This document shows, in pieces, positions 1 to 9,532 of a stretch of DNA of 64,000 nucleotides. The notes beneath the pieces are model-generated. The model saw only the letters and a program-made list of their open reading frames with translations. It did not search any database and was not told the origin of the DNA. The stretch comes from Atribacter laminatus. Lineage in GTDB: Bacteria; Atribacterota; Atribacteria; Atribacterales; Atribacteraceae. The stretch lies in assembly GCF_015775515.1 (NCBI RefSeq), contig NZ_CP065383.1, positions 1,302,001 to 1,366,000 of the forward strand, read 5' to 3'. The position numbers and the translations under genes are program-made. The first letter of the stretch is position 1. Every line of letters begins with the position of its first letter.

Positions 1-1341
1 TTGCCAATACTCGATGAGAAAGATTATCAGTTTAGAATAAAGTCATTACTTCAACTAGCTTCGTCTCAAGATTATACACATTTAATTATATATGGTGATC
101 GTGAGCATTACTCCAATATCCATTTTTTAACTGGATATGATCCTCGCTTCGAAGAAGCCCTTCTCATTCTTTCCCTGGAACAAGAACCAACACTTATAGT
201 GGGAAATGAGGGATTAGATTATTCAGCAATTATTCCCTTTAATCTTCAAAAAGTTCTATTCCAAAGTTTTAGTTTAGTAGGTCAACCCAGGGGTAAGAGT
301 AAATCATTGAGAGAAATTTACCAGAGCGCAGGGATTCAAAAAAACAGTCGTATCGGCATTATAGGATGGAAATATTTTATTCCAATTGAATGTACCAATC
401 CTTCTAAAATCTTTGAAATTCCTTATTATCTCGTACAAGAATTAATAAATTTGGTTAATTGTGAAAATCTTAAGAATGCTTCCGACCTCATGATTCATCC
501 TGATTATGGGGTAAGAGTTTCTCTGGATGTTAAAGAGCTAATTTATCACGAGATTTCTGGTACCAAGGCTTCTCGAAAAGTTTTACAAACCCTTCAAAAC
601 CTCCAAGTTGGTGAAAGTGAAATTGATGCCTCTCGCCATCTTGCCATAGATGGCGATCCTATGAGTACCCATCCTAACATTAATTTCGGTTTAGAAAATG
701 TTTTACCTGGTTTGAAAAGCCCAACCTATCATAAGAGGTTAGAACTTGGTGAAATTATAAATATTTGCATGGGATATCGTCGTGCCTTGGTTGCGAGAAC
801 CGGGCTCTATGTTAGGAAAAAAGAAGAAGTACCGCTGAAAATGAAAGGAATTCTTGAGAATTTTTACGCTCCCTATTTTCAAGCACTCTGTAACTGGTAT
901 GAAGCGCTCCATATTGGAGCCTCTGGAGATCAAGTATTCCAGGCAGTCAAAAAGTCAATCGGTGATTTTAAAGAGTTTGGCATCGGTTTAAATCCAGGCC
1001 ACCTGACTCATACCGAGGAATGGACCAATAGTATTTTCTTTCAGGGATCAAACCACCAGGTGAAATCGGGAATGGCTCTTCAATGCGATATTATCGCTTT
1101 TCCCGGTGAACCCTATGGAGGTGTGCACATAGAAGATGGTTTGTTTGTTGCTGATGAAGCGACCCGGGAGATCATTCGAACCCAATATCCTGATTCATGG
1201 AAGCGAATTGAACATCGACGACAAATAATGAAAGAAATATTGGGTATTGATATTGCCGATGAGGTCATGCCAACCTCAGATATTCAAGCGATGCTATTTC
1301 CCTATATGGGAAATACGAAGATTGTATTATCAAAAATTTAA
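1..1341 (+). CDS. M24 (aminopeptidase P/creatinase fold) protein with degenerate metal site
   Basis: The 446-residue product has the two-domain layout of M24 proteins: an N-terminal creatinase-like domain (about residues 10-160) and a C-terminal pita-bread domain. Known M24 peptidases bind two metals with Asp, Asp, His, Glu, Glu. Here the first Asp position reads C-M-G (near residue 256), the second Asp is absent, the His region reads GHLTH (near 333), the first Glu is Asp, and the last Glu is kept in HIEDG (near 377). This resembles metal-free members such as creatinase, so a C-N hydrolase or lyase is as likely as a peptidase. The reading frame begins with TTG at the first base of the window, so the true start could lie upstream. 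A related protein with the same substitutions is at 43170-44333. Confidence 0.75.
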   Translation: MPILDEKDYQFRIKSLLQLASSQDYTHLIIYGDREHYSNIHFLTGYDPRFEEALLILSLEQEPTLIVGNEGLDYSAIIPFNLQKVLFQSFSLVGQPRGKSKSLREIYQSAGIQKNSRIGIIGWKYFIPIECTNPSKIFEIPYYLVQELINLVNCENLKNASDLMIHPDYGVRVSLDVKELIYHEISGTKASRKVLQTLQNLQVGESEIDASRHLAIDGDPMSTHPNINFGLENVLPGLKSPTYHKRLELGEIINICMGYRRALVARTGLYVRKKEEVPLKMKGILENFYAPYFQALCNWYEALHIGASGDQVFQAVKKSIGDFKEFGIGLNPGHLTHTEEWTNSIFFQGSNHQVKSGMALQCDIIAFPGEPYGGVHIEDGLFVADEATREIIRTQYPDSWKRIEHRRQIMKEILGIDIADEVMPTSDIQAMLFPYMGNTKIVLSKI

Positions 1342-1469
1342 TTTATTAGGGGGTGATAACTAGCTTTTTTATCCAATTGATTGATAAATATAAATTTAAA
1401 AAAGAAGGATAAATAGCCTACCTAGCGCTGTATGAAGCAAAACTAATGAAGAAGGAATGGATTTTATAA

Positions 1470-2095
1470 TAAACTCAACTTTAGCAGTTCAATAATGGTA
1501 CTTTTTCTTTCAACAATCAGGCTGTGTCACAATTATTCTGTAAATTATTTACCCCCACTTGTGCTAATATTTTACAGTAATAATGGGAATAGATAACCAA
1601 AAACTGAAGATAAATGTACTATGTCCTCCACTTTCACGCTATTCTTGGTGTAATAAAGGAATTATGACGCAGCCTGAATGCTGGAGGACTATTTACAAAA
1701 TAGATGAGTAGCTCTTTAATTTTCTCTTCTGAAAGGATGAAAACCTCTCTCATGGTTGATTTGAAAAGCTCAAAAAGTAACGACAACACTTCCATGAGGG
1801 TCATATCCTGAATTTAATCAAAAATAGTATAGAAATGCTCGCCAAAGGTTCGGTGGTCGGCGTTCCTTCGGGCAACGACAGCCAGCATGATGGGGCGGAT
1901 AAAGACGATACTGATATGAGAGAGCAGAGCATCAAGGAAGCGAATCTGGAATTCCAGAGTAAGTTTCAAGACCGATTTTATCATCTTGAAGAAGGCATCT
2001 ATCCCAGCGCTTTCCATAGAGGGTAACAATCTTGTCTTCGACAAGAAACAGATCAGCAGCAAGCAGTGCCAACCATTGAGATTTTTCTTTTAAAA
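1470..2095 (-). pseudogene. Remnant of IS4-like transposase (3' part)
   Basis: This stretch matches the 3' half of the IS4-like element at 12134-13651, from its terminal inverted repeat (ACTCAACTTT near 1473) to about 2095, where similarity stops. The 5' half of the transposase gene is missing. Recognisable residues include DAFFKMIKSVLKL and RRNADHRTFGEHFY. The copy is further broken by a 159-bp insertion at 1518-1676. It is a dead fragment. Confidence 0.85.
1518..1676. mobile_element. 159-bp MITE-like insertion with 3-bp target duplication
   Basis: Aligned with the uninterrupted copy near 12170-12190, the IS4-like remnant contains an extra segment that begins CAGGCTGTGTCA and ends TGACGCAGCCTG. 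These ends are inverted repeats matching at 11 of 12 positions. The trinucleotide AAT stands on both sides of the segment but only once at the equivalent place in the other copy, so it is a target-site duplication. The segment has no coding capacity, as expected for a non-autonomous element moved by a transposase elsewhere in the genome. Confidence 0.8.
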
Positions 2096-2178
2096 CATTC
2101 AAGCTAAAATAACGGTTTTAATGTAGAATGCTCGAGTAAAACCAACCAAATGCCGGATATTTGAGTAACCAAATGCAT

Positions 2179-2207
2179 TAATAATTCAAGAATCAAGACC
2201 TGACCCC
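2179..2207 (+). repeat. Left copy of inverted repeat flanking the defence island
   Basis: The 29 bases that contain TTCAAGAATCAAGACCTGAC recur as their reverse complement at 9533-9562 with one substitution (A/G) and one extra A. The two copies bracket the four-gene defence operon. They may be ends of a mobile unit or two unrelated insertions of one small repeat. Confidence 0.75.
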
Positions 2208-2223
2208 CACATAAGCCTCAGGC

Positions 2224-2266
2224 GTCATCCTGAGCGGTGCTTTTCCGCGTGAGGATATCATCTTTT
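2224..2266 (-). repeat. Dispersed palindromic repeat, type B (reverse orientation)
   Basis: GTCATCCTGAG followed by a short hairpin and GTGAGGATATCATCTTT is the reverse complement of the type-B repeat seen at 9603-9648, 33546-33592, 44713-44759 and 45068-45096. The outer arms (ATCCT and AGGAT) pair around a variable GC-rich stem. Confidence 0.7.
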
Positions 2267-2542
2267 TGTCTTATTAATGTTTTTCCAATTACAAATATTA
2301 TTATTAATACAAGAATAAAGGCCTAGCACTAAAAAATATTTTCAATAGAGATGATCTTGAACTCATATTATCCCAGCAGATATCTAGATGCAATAAAAAA
2401 CCGAAGGTAGCATTTCAAGAGCTCATTTGGACCTAATCCCTTAGATTACAAACCCTATTAAGCCACTCCCCCCGCTTCAAAAAACATAACACATATTGTC
2501 TAAGAAAGCTTCGTTATCCGCTTTAAATAGTATGAAAAACTC
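2267..2542. other. AT-rich intergenic stretch with no recognisable gene
   Basis: This lies downstream of the defence operon. I see no coding frame, convincing terminator hairpin or further repeat here. Confidence 0.5.
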
Positions 2543-3988
2543 CTAGGAATGATTTTTGTTTCCCAAGATAATTTGTCTATTTAGATAGCTTCGATGTTTT
2601 GTCATAATATCTTTTAAGGTATCATCTGCTAAACCAATTTCTCGCAATAGTAAAAATTCAATAAGTAACTTCAATTTTTCTGATGCATTAAACATTTCTT
2701 CATCGTCAAAAACTTTACTCTTAAGCGATTCATCTCGATGAACTAAGTAATTACGAGTATCAACAACACGACGTAAAAAGTTATTGTCATTATTTGTAAT
2801 TAGATAAACAATAGGATCAGGTAAATTTTCCAAAATAAGTTCAAGACGTTTTTGAAGTGAATACACGTTACCATATTTTATTCTGTTTTTTAGAGCATCT
2901 AGATGTGCTGATGATAATGATTCTGGAATAGCTTTTATTAGGATTTCTCTAATTGGTTCATAATCTTCATTTGACATGTATAAGTTATTTCCCTTTATCC
3001 TATGAAAAGATTCAATTGCTTGTATTACAGCAAGGAATTTAAAATCTACAGGAAGATCCCGATTGATCGATAATCCAAAATTCAAAGCCGTTACCGTTTC
3101 AAGACTAGTGGATTTTTCAAACCAATTATTTAATATTATCTCCCAGATGTTTGACAAACTGGGATAAGTGAATGGAATCTGTGGTGGCAATAACTCTCTT
3201 TTTTCTCTTTTTGTTGTTTGATTAAAACAAAGATCCACTAAGGGAGAAAAATTTTTTTCCTGGGATCTAGATTTTATCTCATTATCTATAAAGAGAAGTA
3301 GTTGAATACGTATGATATAAATCGGTCGACCTATAAATAGGCTAAACAATTTTTGAAGGTTAAAAAGTACTTTTAAATTCCACTCAATATTTTGAGAAGA
3401 AAATGGAGTTATTCTTATTATTTCTTTGTTTGTACAAGTATAGCTATTATAGTATCTTGTATGAGTTATGACTGGATTAATTGAAATAGTTGCTTTTATA
3501 AATTCAACATCAACTGAGATCGAAGGAGGCTTACTATACATTATGATTTCTTTTGAATCTTCTTTTAATTGTTGATATGAAAATGGATCTTGATGCATCC
3601 AAGCACCTAAATCCATAAATTCTATTAATGCAGCTTTATAAAGTGTTAAATCAGGATTAACATATCCATCTCCTATATACAGCTGGTTAAAAATTACTCT
3701 GGTAATAATAATACAAGAACCATGCGAGTAATTTAGGCTGGAAAAAACTTCATAAACATCAACCAATGTACAATATTTACCATCATGTGTTTTTCCATAT
3801 AATAATGGTAAATACCCATAATCGTTGTTATTTATTGAAGTCTCTGGCCAAAATGTTCCATCAAGATCTAATTCCATCAATCCTTCTGGATTATATGAAA
3901 GTGTCCCAGGGATTTTATCTTTCTCTTTTAAGGGTAACCACCAAAAACCCCGCAGTTTAAACTTTTCAGAAATTATAGTTTTATCCAT
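2543..3988 (-). CDS. ApeA-like HEPN-domain anti-phage protein
   Basis: The 481-residue product begins with a segment (F-K-L-R-G-F-W-W-L-P near residue 10, then Y-N-P-E-G-L-M-E-L-D-L-D-G) typical of the ApeA N-terminal domain. It ends in a helical HEPN domain with the RNase motif R-N-Y-L-V-H (Rx4H) near residues 412-417. ApeA proteins are known as single-gene phage defence factors that act by HEPN RNA cleavage during abortive infection. It is the last gene of a minus-strand operon after mod, res and another RxxxxH protein, 57 bp downstream of the latter. I chose the ATG at 3988; a GTG lies one codon upstream and the ribosome site is weak. It has no signal peptide or membrane segment, so it should be cytoplasmic. 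Length fits the family. Confidence 0.8.
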   Translation of the reverse strand: MDKTIISEKFKLRGFWWLPLKEKDKIPGTLSYNPEGLMELDLDGTFWPETSINNNDYGYLPLLYGKTHDGKYCTLVDVYEVFSSLNYSHGSCIIITRVIFNQLYIGDGYVNPDLTLYKAALIEFMDLGAWMHQDPFSYQQLKEDSKEIIMYSKPPSISVDVEFIKATISINPVITHTRYYNSYTCTNKEIIRITPFSSQNIEWNLKVLFNLQKLFSLFIGRPIYIIRIQLLLFIDNEIKSRSQEKNFSPLVDLCFNQTTKREKRELLPPQIPFTYPSLSNIWEIILNNWFEKSTSLETVTALNFGLSINRDLPVDFKFLAVIQAIESFHRIKGNNLYMSNEDYEPIREILIKAIPESLSSAHLDALKNRIKYGNVYSLQKRLELILENLPDPIVYLITNNDNNFLRRVVDTRNYLVHRDESLKSKVFDDEEMFNASEKLKLLIEFLLLREIGLADDTLKDIMTKHRSYLNRQIILGNKNHS

Positions 3989-4048
3989 CACTTATATAAT
4001 CTTTCTTATAATATAATCTGTATATAATTATTAATGTCATAGCGAACC

Positions 4049-5206
4049 TCAAAAAATTGAAAAAGCAATTTGATCAAGAATAAGGATAGACTGAAGAGCT
4101 TTTATTTTCGTATAATCTTCAGGCTTAGCAACACCATGGGATGTAGTATGCCTTGATAAGAAACAGTCATTGGCCAATAAATTAAAATCTTTAAAAAATA
4201 CATCTTTTAAGTAACGATAGAATTCGCTGGGAAATCCTAATGATTCAATAGAAACAAATTTATTTTTTGCTCTTTCTTCAACATAGTCCATTAAATCTTT
4301 CATAGAAGGATTTTTGTTTTTCTCATTTATATAGCTCTTTCTAATTATTCCCTCTATTTCCGAATATAAATTTTTTATACAGTTAATGTAACCATCTTGG
4401 TTATTTTGCAGATAGGCATTAATTCCAGCTTTTATAATAGCTTCTTTGTCTTTGATTATTTGCTTTCGCCACCAAGAATTAATAATTGACTTAATTTTAT
4501 TTTCGTTAAAACTGTCAATGAATTTATTGATGGAATTTTCAAAATCAAACCTATTTTTATAAATTTCAGCTAATTTTCTAAAATCTCCCCCTAATAATCT
4601 TATAAACGGAAACCATCCATCTTTAAACATTTCTTCAAATAAAAATTTATTTTGAAGAATAGAATATTCTTTTTGGAAAAGTAAAAACTTATAATAATAA
4701 CCAAATACTTTCCATAATTCTTGAAGATTCAAAGAATAATGTGGGTTCGTAGTATTGTGAAAGTCGAAATAAAGTCCAAATTTCCAGCCAACTTTAAAAC
4801 AAAAAATTAACTTATAATTTTCTTTTAAGTCAACATAATCTGCAAAGCAGAGCTCAGTAATGTCGGCAATATCATTTATTGTTACTGCTTCTCGAGCCAA
4901 AATATCTCTTTTACTGATAATTTTAAGAAATATAGGTACTTCATTAATATATAAATCGGCGGTTAAATCAGGATGAATTATAATTAGAAAGTTATGAATT
5001 CTGTTTACTAAATATCGATTCAAATATATATTCGATAATTCCTCAATATATTCATAAAATATCTTTTGATCTGAGTGAAAAAATCCCTTATAGATAACCC
5101 TAACGTTTTCACCTACCAGAGCATTATTGGCAGCAAAACCGCCAATAACGTTTACTTTGTCTATTTTTATCGGCTTGACAACGGGGGGCATAATTTCCTT
5201 TCCCAC
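4049..5206 (-). CDS. Unrecognised defence-island protein with C-terminal RxxxxH (HEPN-like) motif
   Basis: I do not recognise the family. The product is about 385 residues, rich in Lys, Ile, Asn and aromatic residues, and has no signal peptide or obvious membrane span. Residues 352-357 read R-H-T-T-S-H, which fits the Rx4-6H catalytic motif of HEPN RNases, and the surrounding C-terminal third looks helical. The GTG at 5206 is preferred because AGGAGG stands seven bases upstream. A TTG at 5230, directly next to the res stop, is the alternative start and would put the ribosome site inside the gene. Between res and the ApeA-like gene, it is either an accessory of the type III system or an independent toxin-like effector. 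The HEPN assignment rests on one motif plus context. Confidence 0.6.
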   Translation of the reverse strand: MGKEIMPPVVKPIKIDKVNVIGGFAANNALVGENVRVIYKGFFHSDQKIFYEYIEELSNIYLNRYLVNRIHNFLIIIHPDLTADLYINEVPIFLKIISKRDILAREAVTINDIADITELCFADYVDLKENYKLIFCFKVGWKFGLYFDFHNTTNPHYSLNLQELWKVFGYYYKFLLFQKEYSILQNKFLFEEMFKDGWFPFIRLLGGDFRKLAEIYKNRFDFENSINKFIDSFNENKIKSIINSWWRKQIIKDKEAIIKAGINAYLQNNQDGYINCIKNLYSEIEGIIRKSYINEKNKNPSMKDLMDYVEERAKNKFVSIESLGFPSEFYRYLKDVFFKDFNLLANDCFLSRHTTSHGVAKPEDYTKIKALQSILILDQIAFSIF

Positions 5207-5230
5207 ATTCACCCCTCCTTTTTTCTTCAA

Positions 5231-7756
5231 TTAGATACTAAAAAACCTATTTATTCTGCTTTCCCAGTCTCCCTCGGGTATGAGCTGGAATTCCACGCGT
5301 TTGCTGGAGAATTCTTGTCCCAAATCTTCCCAGCTTTTTGCTTCACCCAATTGATTACAGAGTTCAAAAATATTCTGCTTGTAAACTGTATCCTCACTCC
5401 CTAAAATATGCTCACCTTTAGTTTCGATTACATAAATAGTTTTGTAGTCTTCAGGATTTTGTTCATCCTTTTTTGAGGTGATGAAGTCGGGGTAAATTTT
5501 ATTCTTTTTCCACCCCTGAATGGAATAATAATCCTGGCCAGTGAGGTTACGGAACCACCAGAGCAATTTTTCTTGCTTATCAAGGTAGAGAGCTACGCTT
5601 TTTTCATACTCATTAAAATATTCTTCAGGATTAAACTCGAAGAGACTTCTTTGTAATGGAGTATGATCACGATGAATTAATGCTTTCGATTCTCTTTGAA
5701 TATTAATTTTAGAGGGAAGAGTATAGCGCCCTTCAGGAGAGGAAAGGAGAAAAAAGCAGATCTTCTTCTCTATGATTAAACTCTTAAAAACGATTTCGGC
5801 TAAACGATCTCGTTCACTCTCTAAATATTGCCTTGAAAGCTGAATAATGAATAAAAAGTTGTTATTGATATCTTTTTTAGAATAATGGGAAAGGAATCCT
5901 TGCAATATTTTTTTTGAAAATTCATAAGCAAGCCATGGATTTTTAATGATATCTAATAGTTGACGAGTAAAAAAGATGGGGTCTGCTTCCAAATGACCTT
6001 TTTGAGTTTGCATAATGATTGGTTTAATAAGTTCATCAGGTTGTGAAGAAAGCGTAACTACAATATTTTGATCTTTTACTTCATCTGAAGCTAAGGTTTT
6101 CTCGAATAAAGAGTTAAAGTTAACGTCATCCCAGGATAAATTTTTCTCAATGTCCATTTCATAATTAATCTCTCGCCAATGATTCTCCTCCTGAATAATA
6201 AACCTTGGAAGGTAAATTTTTCCTTCAAATTTACGCAGATGATTCTGGTATTGATAGGAAACCGTACCTGCTGCAACCTCGCTCTCGGTTTCGATCGAAA
6301 CTCTTCCACTTAGATCTCCTAGGCCTTCTTCTTCAAATCCTCGCTTGATTTGTTGCAAAAGATCAGTCGCTCGGGGACGGAAACAAAATACATAACTTTC
6401 ATCGAGATCTTTTATTTTCGTTTTTCTGGCTCGAGGTTGCCGAAGAATTCGTCCAACCAATTGAGTCATGCTTAATTTCGATTCAGGATTGGTAAGAACA
6501 GTAAGAATATAAGCAAAGGAACAATCCCAACCTTCTTGAAGAGCTTGTTTGGTAATGATATAACGAATGGGACATTCTTCTGCAAATAAATCAATCCCTT
6601 CAATATCATCCGTAGAACTACTTTTAATGGCAATTTGATCCTCTGGTATACCGCATTGAACCATGAGGAATTCTTTGACATCTTCAGAATGAATAAAAAT
6701 TCCTTTTCTTTGATCTTTACCGGTCCTTTCCACTTGGATAAGAGAAATAGGACGAATATATTCCCCAGTATTGGCTTGATATTCTTTCGCTTTTTCCTCT
6801 AAGTAGTTTCTTTTTTCCAAAGTAAGAGAGAGGACATTTCGCCAGTCAGTGGTTGCTCTGCTGATGATATGAAGGTCTAGTTTGATCATTTCTTCTTGAT
6901 TGAGTTGCTGGCCAGTGATATTCACCAGAATATTTTCTCCTTTGGGAGGAGTAGCCGAAAGGGCAACAATGATGCTTGGATTGAAGCCACGTAAAGTTTC
7001 CTGGGCAATTTGACTATAGGCTTTGTGGCCTTCGTCGAGGATAATGATCGGTTGGAGCATCTTCAGAGTATTTCCCAGTGAGGTTTTGGGGATATGGCCG
7101 AAAATTCCATTATTTTGATTAAAACAATCGAGATTGGGTATGCTTTCAAGGAGCTTCTTATTCCCTTGGAAGTTATCTTCTGAAGGGAAAAAATCAGCAA
7201 ATCCTCCGTTATCTTTAAATACCTTTAAAACCTCTTGGTTGAGTCGATTAGCTGAAGGGAGCATAAGCAGAAGAACAATAAGGTTATCATTGACATCCTG
7301 GGGAGAGAGTCGATCAGTTTTTTCAAGTATCATAGTCCTTCCGCTACTAGCAATATCTAACACTTGCCGATAGGGATGGTTCCGGTCTTTCAAGTGGTTC
7401 AGTGTTTGACGATAGATCTGATTGGTAGGGACAATCCATAAAACCACACCAGTTTGTCTTTCAAGATAGATCCGGTTAATAATATCTATCACGTGGCAAG
7501 CAAGCAGGGTTTTCCCCCCTCCAGTAGGTATTTTTAAATAGAAATTTGGAAGGTCTTGAGCTATTCCATTTTTCTTCGATCGATAGAGATCTTGGCTGAT
7601 CTTTTTCCAGGCTGCTTGGGGAAAATCAAAGTAATCTTCAAACACCGATTCGGTATTAGTTTTCCTTTTATCGGCTTCAATTTTGGCTTTTTTTAACCAT
7701 TCGATAAATGTTTTTACTTTTGTAAGTGATTCTTTTTGGTATTCTTTTAATTCCAC
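5231..7756 (-). CDS. Type III restriction enzyme Res subunit
   Basis: The 841-residue product is an ATP-dependent translocase-nuclease. Visible superfamily 2 helicase motifs are Walker A P-T-G-G-G-K-T at residues 77-83, the DEGH box near 241, S-A-T-P-P just after it, and motif VI Q-L-V-G-R-I-L-R-Q near 430. The C-terminus carries a PD-(D/E)xK nuclease pattern: Y-P-D-F near residue 750 and E-T-K-G about 25 residues later. Res works with Mod and cuts DNA between two inversely oriented unmethylated sites. The gene starts with GTG, 31 bp after the mod stop. The next gene follows directly, so mod, res and the two following genes look like one transcript. Confidence 0.93.
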   Translation of the reverse strand: MELKEYQKESLTKVKTFIEWLKKAKIEADKRKTNTESVFEDYFDFPQAAWKKISQDLYRSKKNGIAQDLPNFYLKIPTGGGKTLLACHVIDIINRIYLERQTGVVLWIVPTNQIYRQTLNHLKDRNHPYRQVLDIASSGRTMILEKTDRLSPQDVNDNLIVLLLMLPSANRLNQEVLKVFKDNGGFADFFPSEDNFQGNKKLLESIPNLDCFNQNNGIFGHIPKTSLGNTLKMLQPIIILDEGHKAYSQIAQETLRGFNPSIIVALSATPPKGENILVNITGQQLNQEEMIKLDLHIISRATTDWRNVLSLTLEKRNYLEEKAKEYQANTGEYIRPISLIQVERTGKDQRKGIFIHSEDVKEFLMVQCGIPEDQIAIKSSSTDDIEGIDLFAEECPIRYIITKQALQEGWDCSFAYILTVLTNPESKLSMTQLVGRILRQPRARKTKIKDLDESYVFCFRPRATDLLQQIKRGFEEEGLGDLSGRVSIETESEVAAGTVSYQYQNHLRKFEGKIYLPRFIIQEENHWREINYEMDIEKNLSWDDVNFNSLFEKTLASDEVKDQNIVVTLSSQPDELIKPIIMQTQKGHLEADPIFFTRQLLDIIKNPWLAYEFSKKILQGFLSHYSKKDINNNFLFIIQLSRQYLESERDRLAEIVFKSLIIEKKICFFLLSSPEGRYTLPSKINIQRESKALIHRDHTPLQRSLFEFNPEEYFNEYEKSVALYLDKQEKLLWWFRNLTGQDYYSIQGWKKNKIYPDFITSKKDEQNPEDYKTIYVIETKGEHILGSEDTVYKQNIFELCNQLGEAKSWEDLGQEFSSKRVEFQLIPEGDWESRINRFFSI

Positions 7757-7787
7757 GGAATTGCTTTCTCCAAGCTCTAGATGGTTT

Positions 7788-9392
7788 TTAACCTTTTATT
7801 TTAAAAATTTCAAAGGGAAGTTGACAGAATTCTATGCGATAGGATAGAAGATGCTCGGTATCAAGGTATTTGGTGGGAGCAAAAACCAATCGTTTTTTCT
7901 CATTAATTGGACCCAAAGCCTGTGCTCGTTCCAAGGTAAGAGCTGTTGATTTTAAATATTCGATATCGGGTTTATAAAATAAATAGAGTTCATATTCTTC
8001 GTTTTCTCCAATAAAAAAACGTTTCTCTTCGACTACAGAAGGATTAAATTCTTCTCCCGTTGCAGTATAAAAAATATATCGAGCTAGTTCACGATAAGAG
8101 GGAAGCGAATCGCCCTCCAGGATACTTTCTAATTCTATTGGTTTACCCAATTCAAAATAACTAAAAGAACCGCCCAGGCCATTTCTGAGGTTTTCATCTT
8201 TAGCACTAGGCACGCCTTTAATCACACGCCTCACTCGTTCAGCAGTGATCTCATCGGCATAATCTTCACATTCTACTAATATAAAACGACGTTTCCCCCC
8301 ATCTTCTTGGTTGAGAGCAAGGACAGCTTGAGCGGTAGTACCCGAACCAGCGAAGGAATCGAGGATGATAGAGTCTTTATCAGTTGCTACTTGGAGGATT
8401 CGTGAAATAAGACGTTTTGGCTTTGGGCTATCAAATTTTTTATCCTCAAGAATTATTTTTACTTCTCTAACCGCTTCTTGAGTATCACCAGCAAAATCTC
8501 TTAACCATAATGTAATTGGAACTAAACCTTCTTGAACTTCAGATAAAAACCTTTTTATTCTAGGGACATTATCCCCGTTTTTACCAAACCAGATTCGATT
8601 ATCTTCGATTAATTCTTGTAACCTTTCTTTAGAAAATCTCCAACAAAAACCTTGTGGAGGGTTAACTATTCTTCCCGAAGGTGTTGTAATTGGATAATCA
8701 GTATCTGGTGTATAAGTTTTCACCGATAAGTCGCCAGAAGTCCAGACTCCTCTTGGATCATTATCGGGGTTGTTATATCTTTCATTTTGTTTTATTGTTC
8801 GTGGCAACAAGTTAGGAAACCATAAATTTTTGTTTTTTGAGTATACAACAATAAATTCAAATGTATCCGAAAACCACTTTGCATCACTTTGACGAGAGAA
8901 TTTCTTTTGCCAGGCTATAGTTGCTAAAAAATTCTCCTCTCCAAATATCTCATCCATCACCATCCGCAGATGATGCACTTCGTTATCATCTATACTTATA
9001 AAAATCACACCATCTTCTCTCAGAAGTTCTCTTAATAACTTCAACCTGGGCATCATCATGCAGAGCCACTTATCGTGTCGGGTAAGGTCTTCTCGGTCTA
9101 CGACTTTACCCAACCAATCTTTCATCATAGGATTTGATACGTTGTCGTTATAAACCCATTTTTCATTTCCAGTGTTATAGGGAGGATCAATATAAATACA
9201 TTTCACTTTTCCAGCATAAGTTGGAAGAAGGGCTTTTAAGGCAACAAGATTGTCTCCATGGATGATAAGATTGTCATGAAGGCTTAACCTATCTGTGAGA
9301 CTTTTCTCTTTTTGTGGGATTATTTCATGGTATTTCACCATGTGGTGGTAATTCTGAACAAATGTTTTTCCTTTAAATTGGAGTGTTGGCAT
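7788..9392 (-). CDS. Type III DNA modification methyltransferase Mod
   Basis: The 534-residue product is an amino-methyltransferase of the beta class: catalytic motif IV D-P-P-Y-N-T-G at residues 69-75 comes before the S-adenosylmethionine motif F-A-G-S-G-T-T near 345. The stretch between them holds the variable target-recognition domain, which sets the methylated site and cannot be predicted here. It is somewhat shorter than classical EcoPI-type Mod proteins. The start is ATG at 9392 with GGAGGGG about seven bases upstream. As first gene of the defence operon, it protects host DNA and supplies site recognition to Res. I see no simple-sequence repeat in the gene that would suggest phase variation. 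Confidence 0.92.
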   Translation of the reverse strand: MPTLQFKGKTFVQNYHHMVKYHEIIPQKEKSLTDRLSLHDNLIIHGDNLVALKALLPTYAGKVKCIYIDPPYNTGNEKWVYNDNVSNPMMKDWLGKVVDREDLTRHDKWLCMMMPRLKLLRELLREDGVIFISIDDNEVHHLRMVMDEIFGEENFLATIAWQKKFSRQSDAKWFSDTFEFIVVYSKNKNLWFPNLLPRTIKQNERYNNPDNDPRGVWTSGDLSVKTYTPDTDYPITTPSGRIVNPPQGFCWRFSKERLQELIEDNRIWFGKNGDNVPRIKRFLSEVQEGLVPITLWLRDFAGDTQEAVREVKIILEDKKFDSPKPKRLISRILQVATDKDSIILDSFAGSGTTAQAVLALNQEDGGKRRFILVECEDYADEITAERVRRVIKGVPSAKDENLRNGLGGSFSYFELGKPIELESILEGDSLPSYRELARYIFYTATGEEFNPSVVEEKRFFIGENEEYELYLFYKPDIEYLKSTALTLERAQALGPINEKKRLVFAPTKYLDTEHLLSYRIEFCQLPFEIFKIKG

Positions 9393-9532
9393 AAAACCCC
9401 TCCAAAAACTCTCAAATATTTATTTTATTGTATACCAAATGAGCAATTTTTTCTAATTTGCACACCACCCGCCGAACTAAAACCCAACAGATGTTCTCCT
9501 TTGGCGGTATCATCGAAATCACGGTGTATATT

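Noticed and set aside
5231-7756. Possibility that Res is a type I HsdR subunit
   Set aside because: There is no HsdS specificity gene, and the partner Mod has type III-like beta-class motif order with internal target recognition.
7788-9392. Phase-variable repeat tract in mod
   Set aside because: Many type III mod genes have tandem repeats that switch expression, but I found no tetra- or pentanucleotide run within or before this gene.
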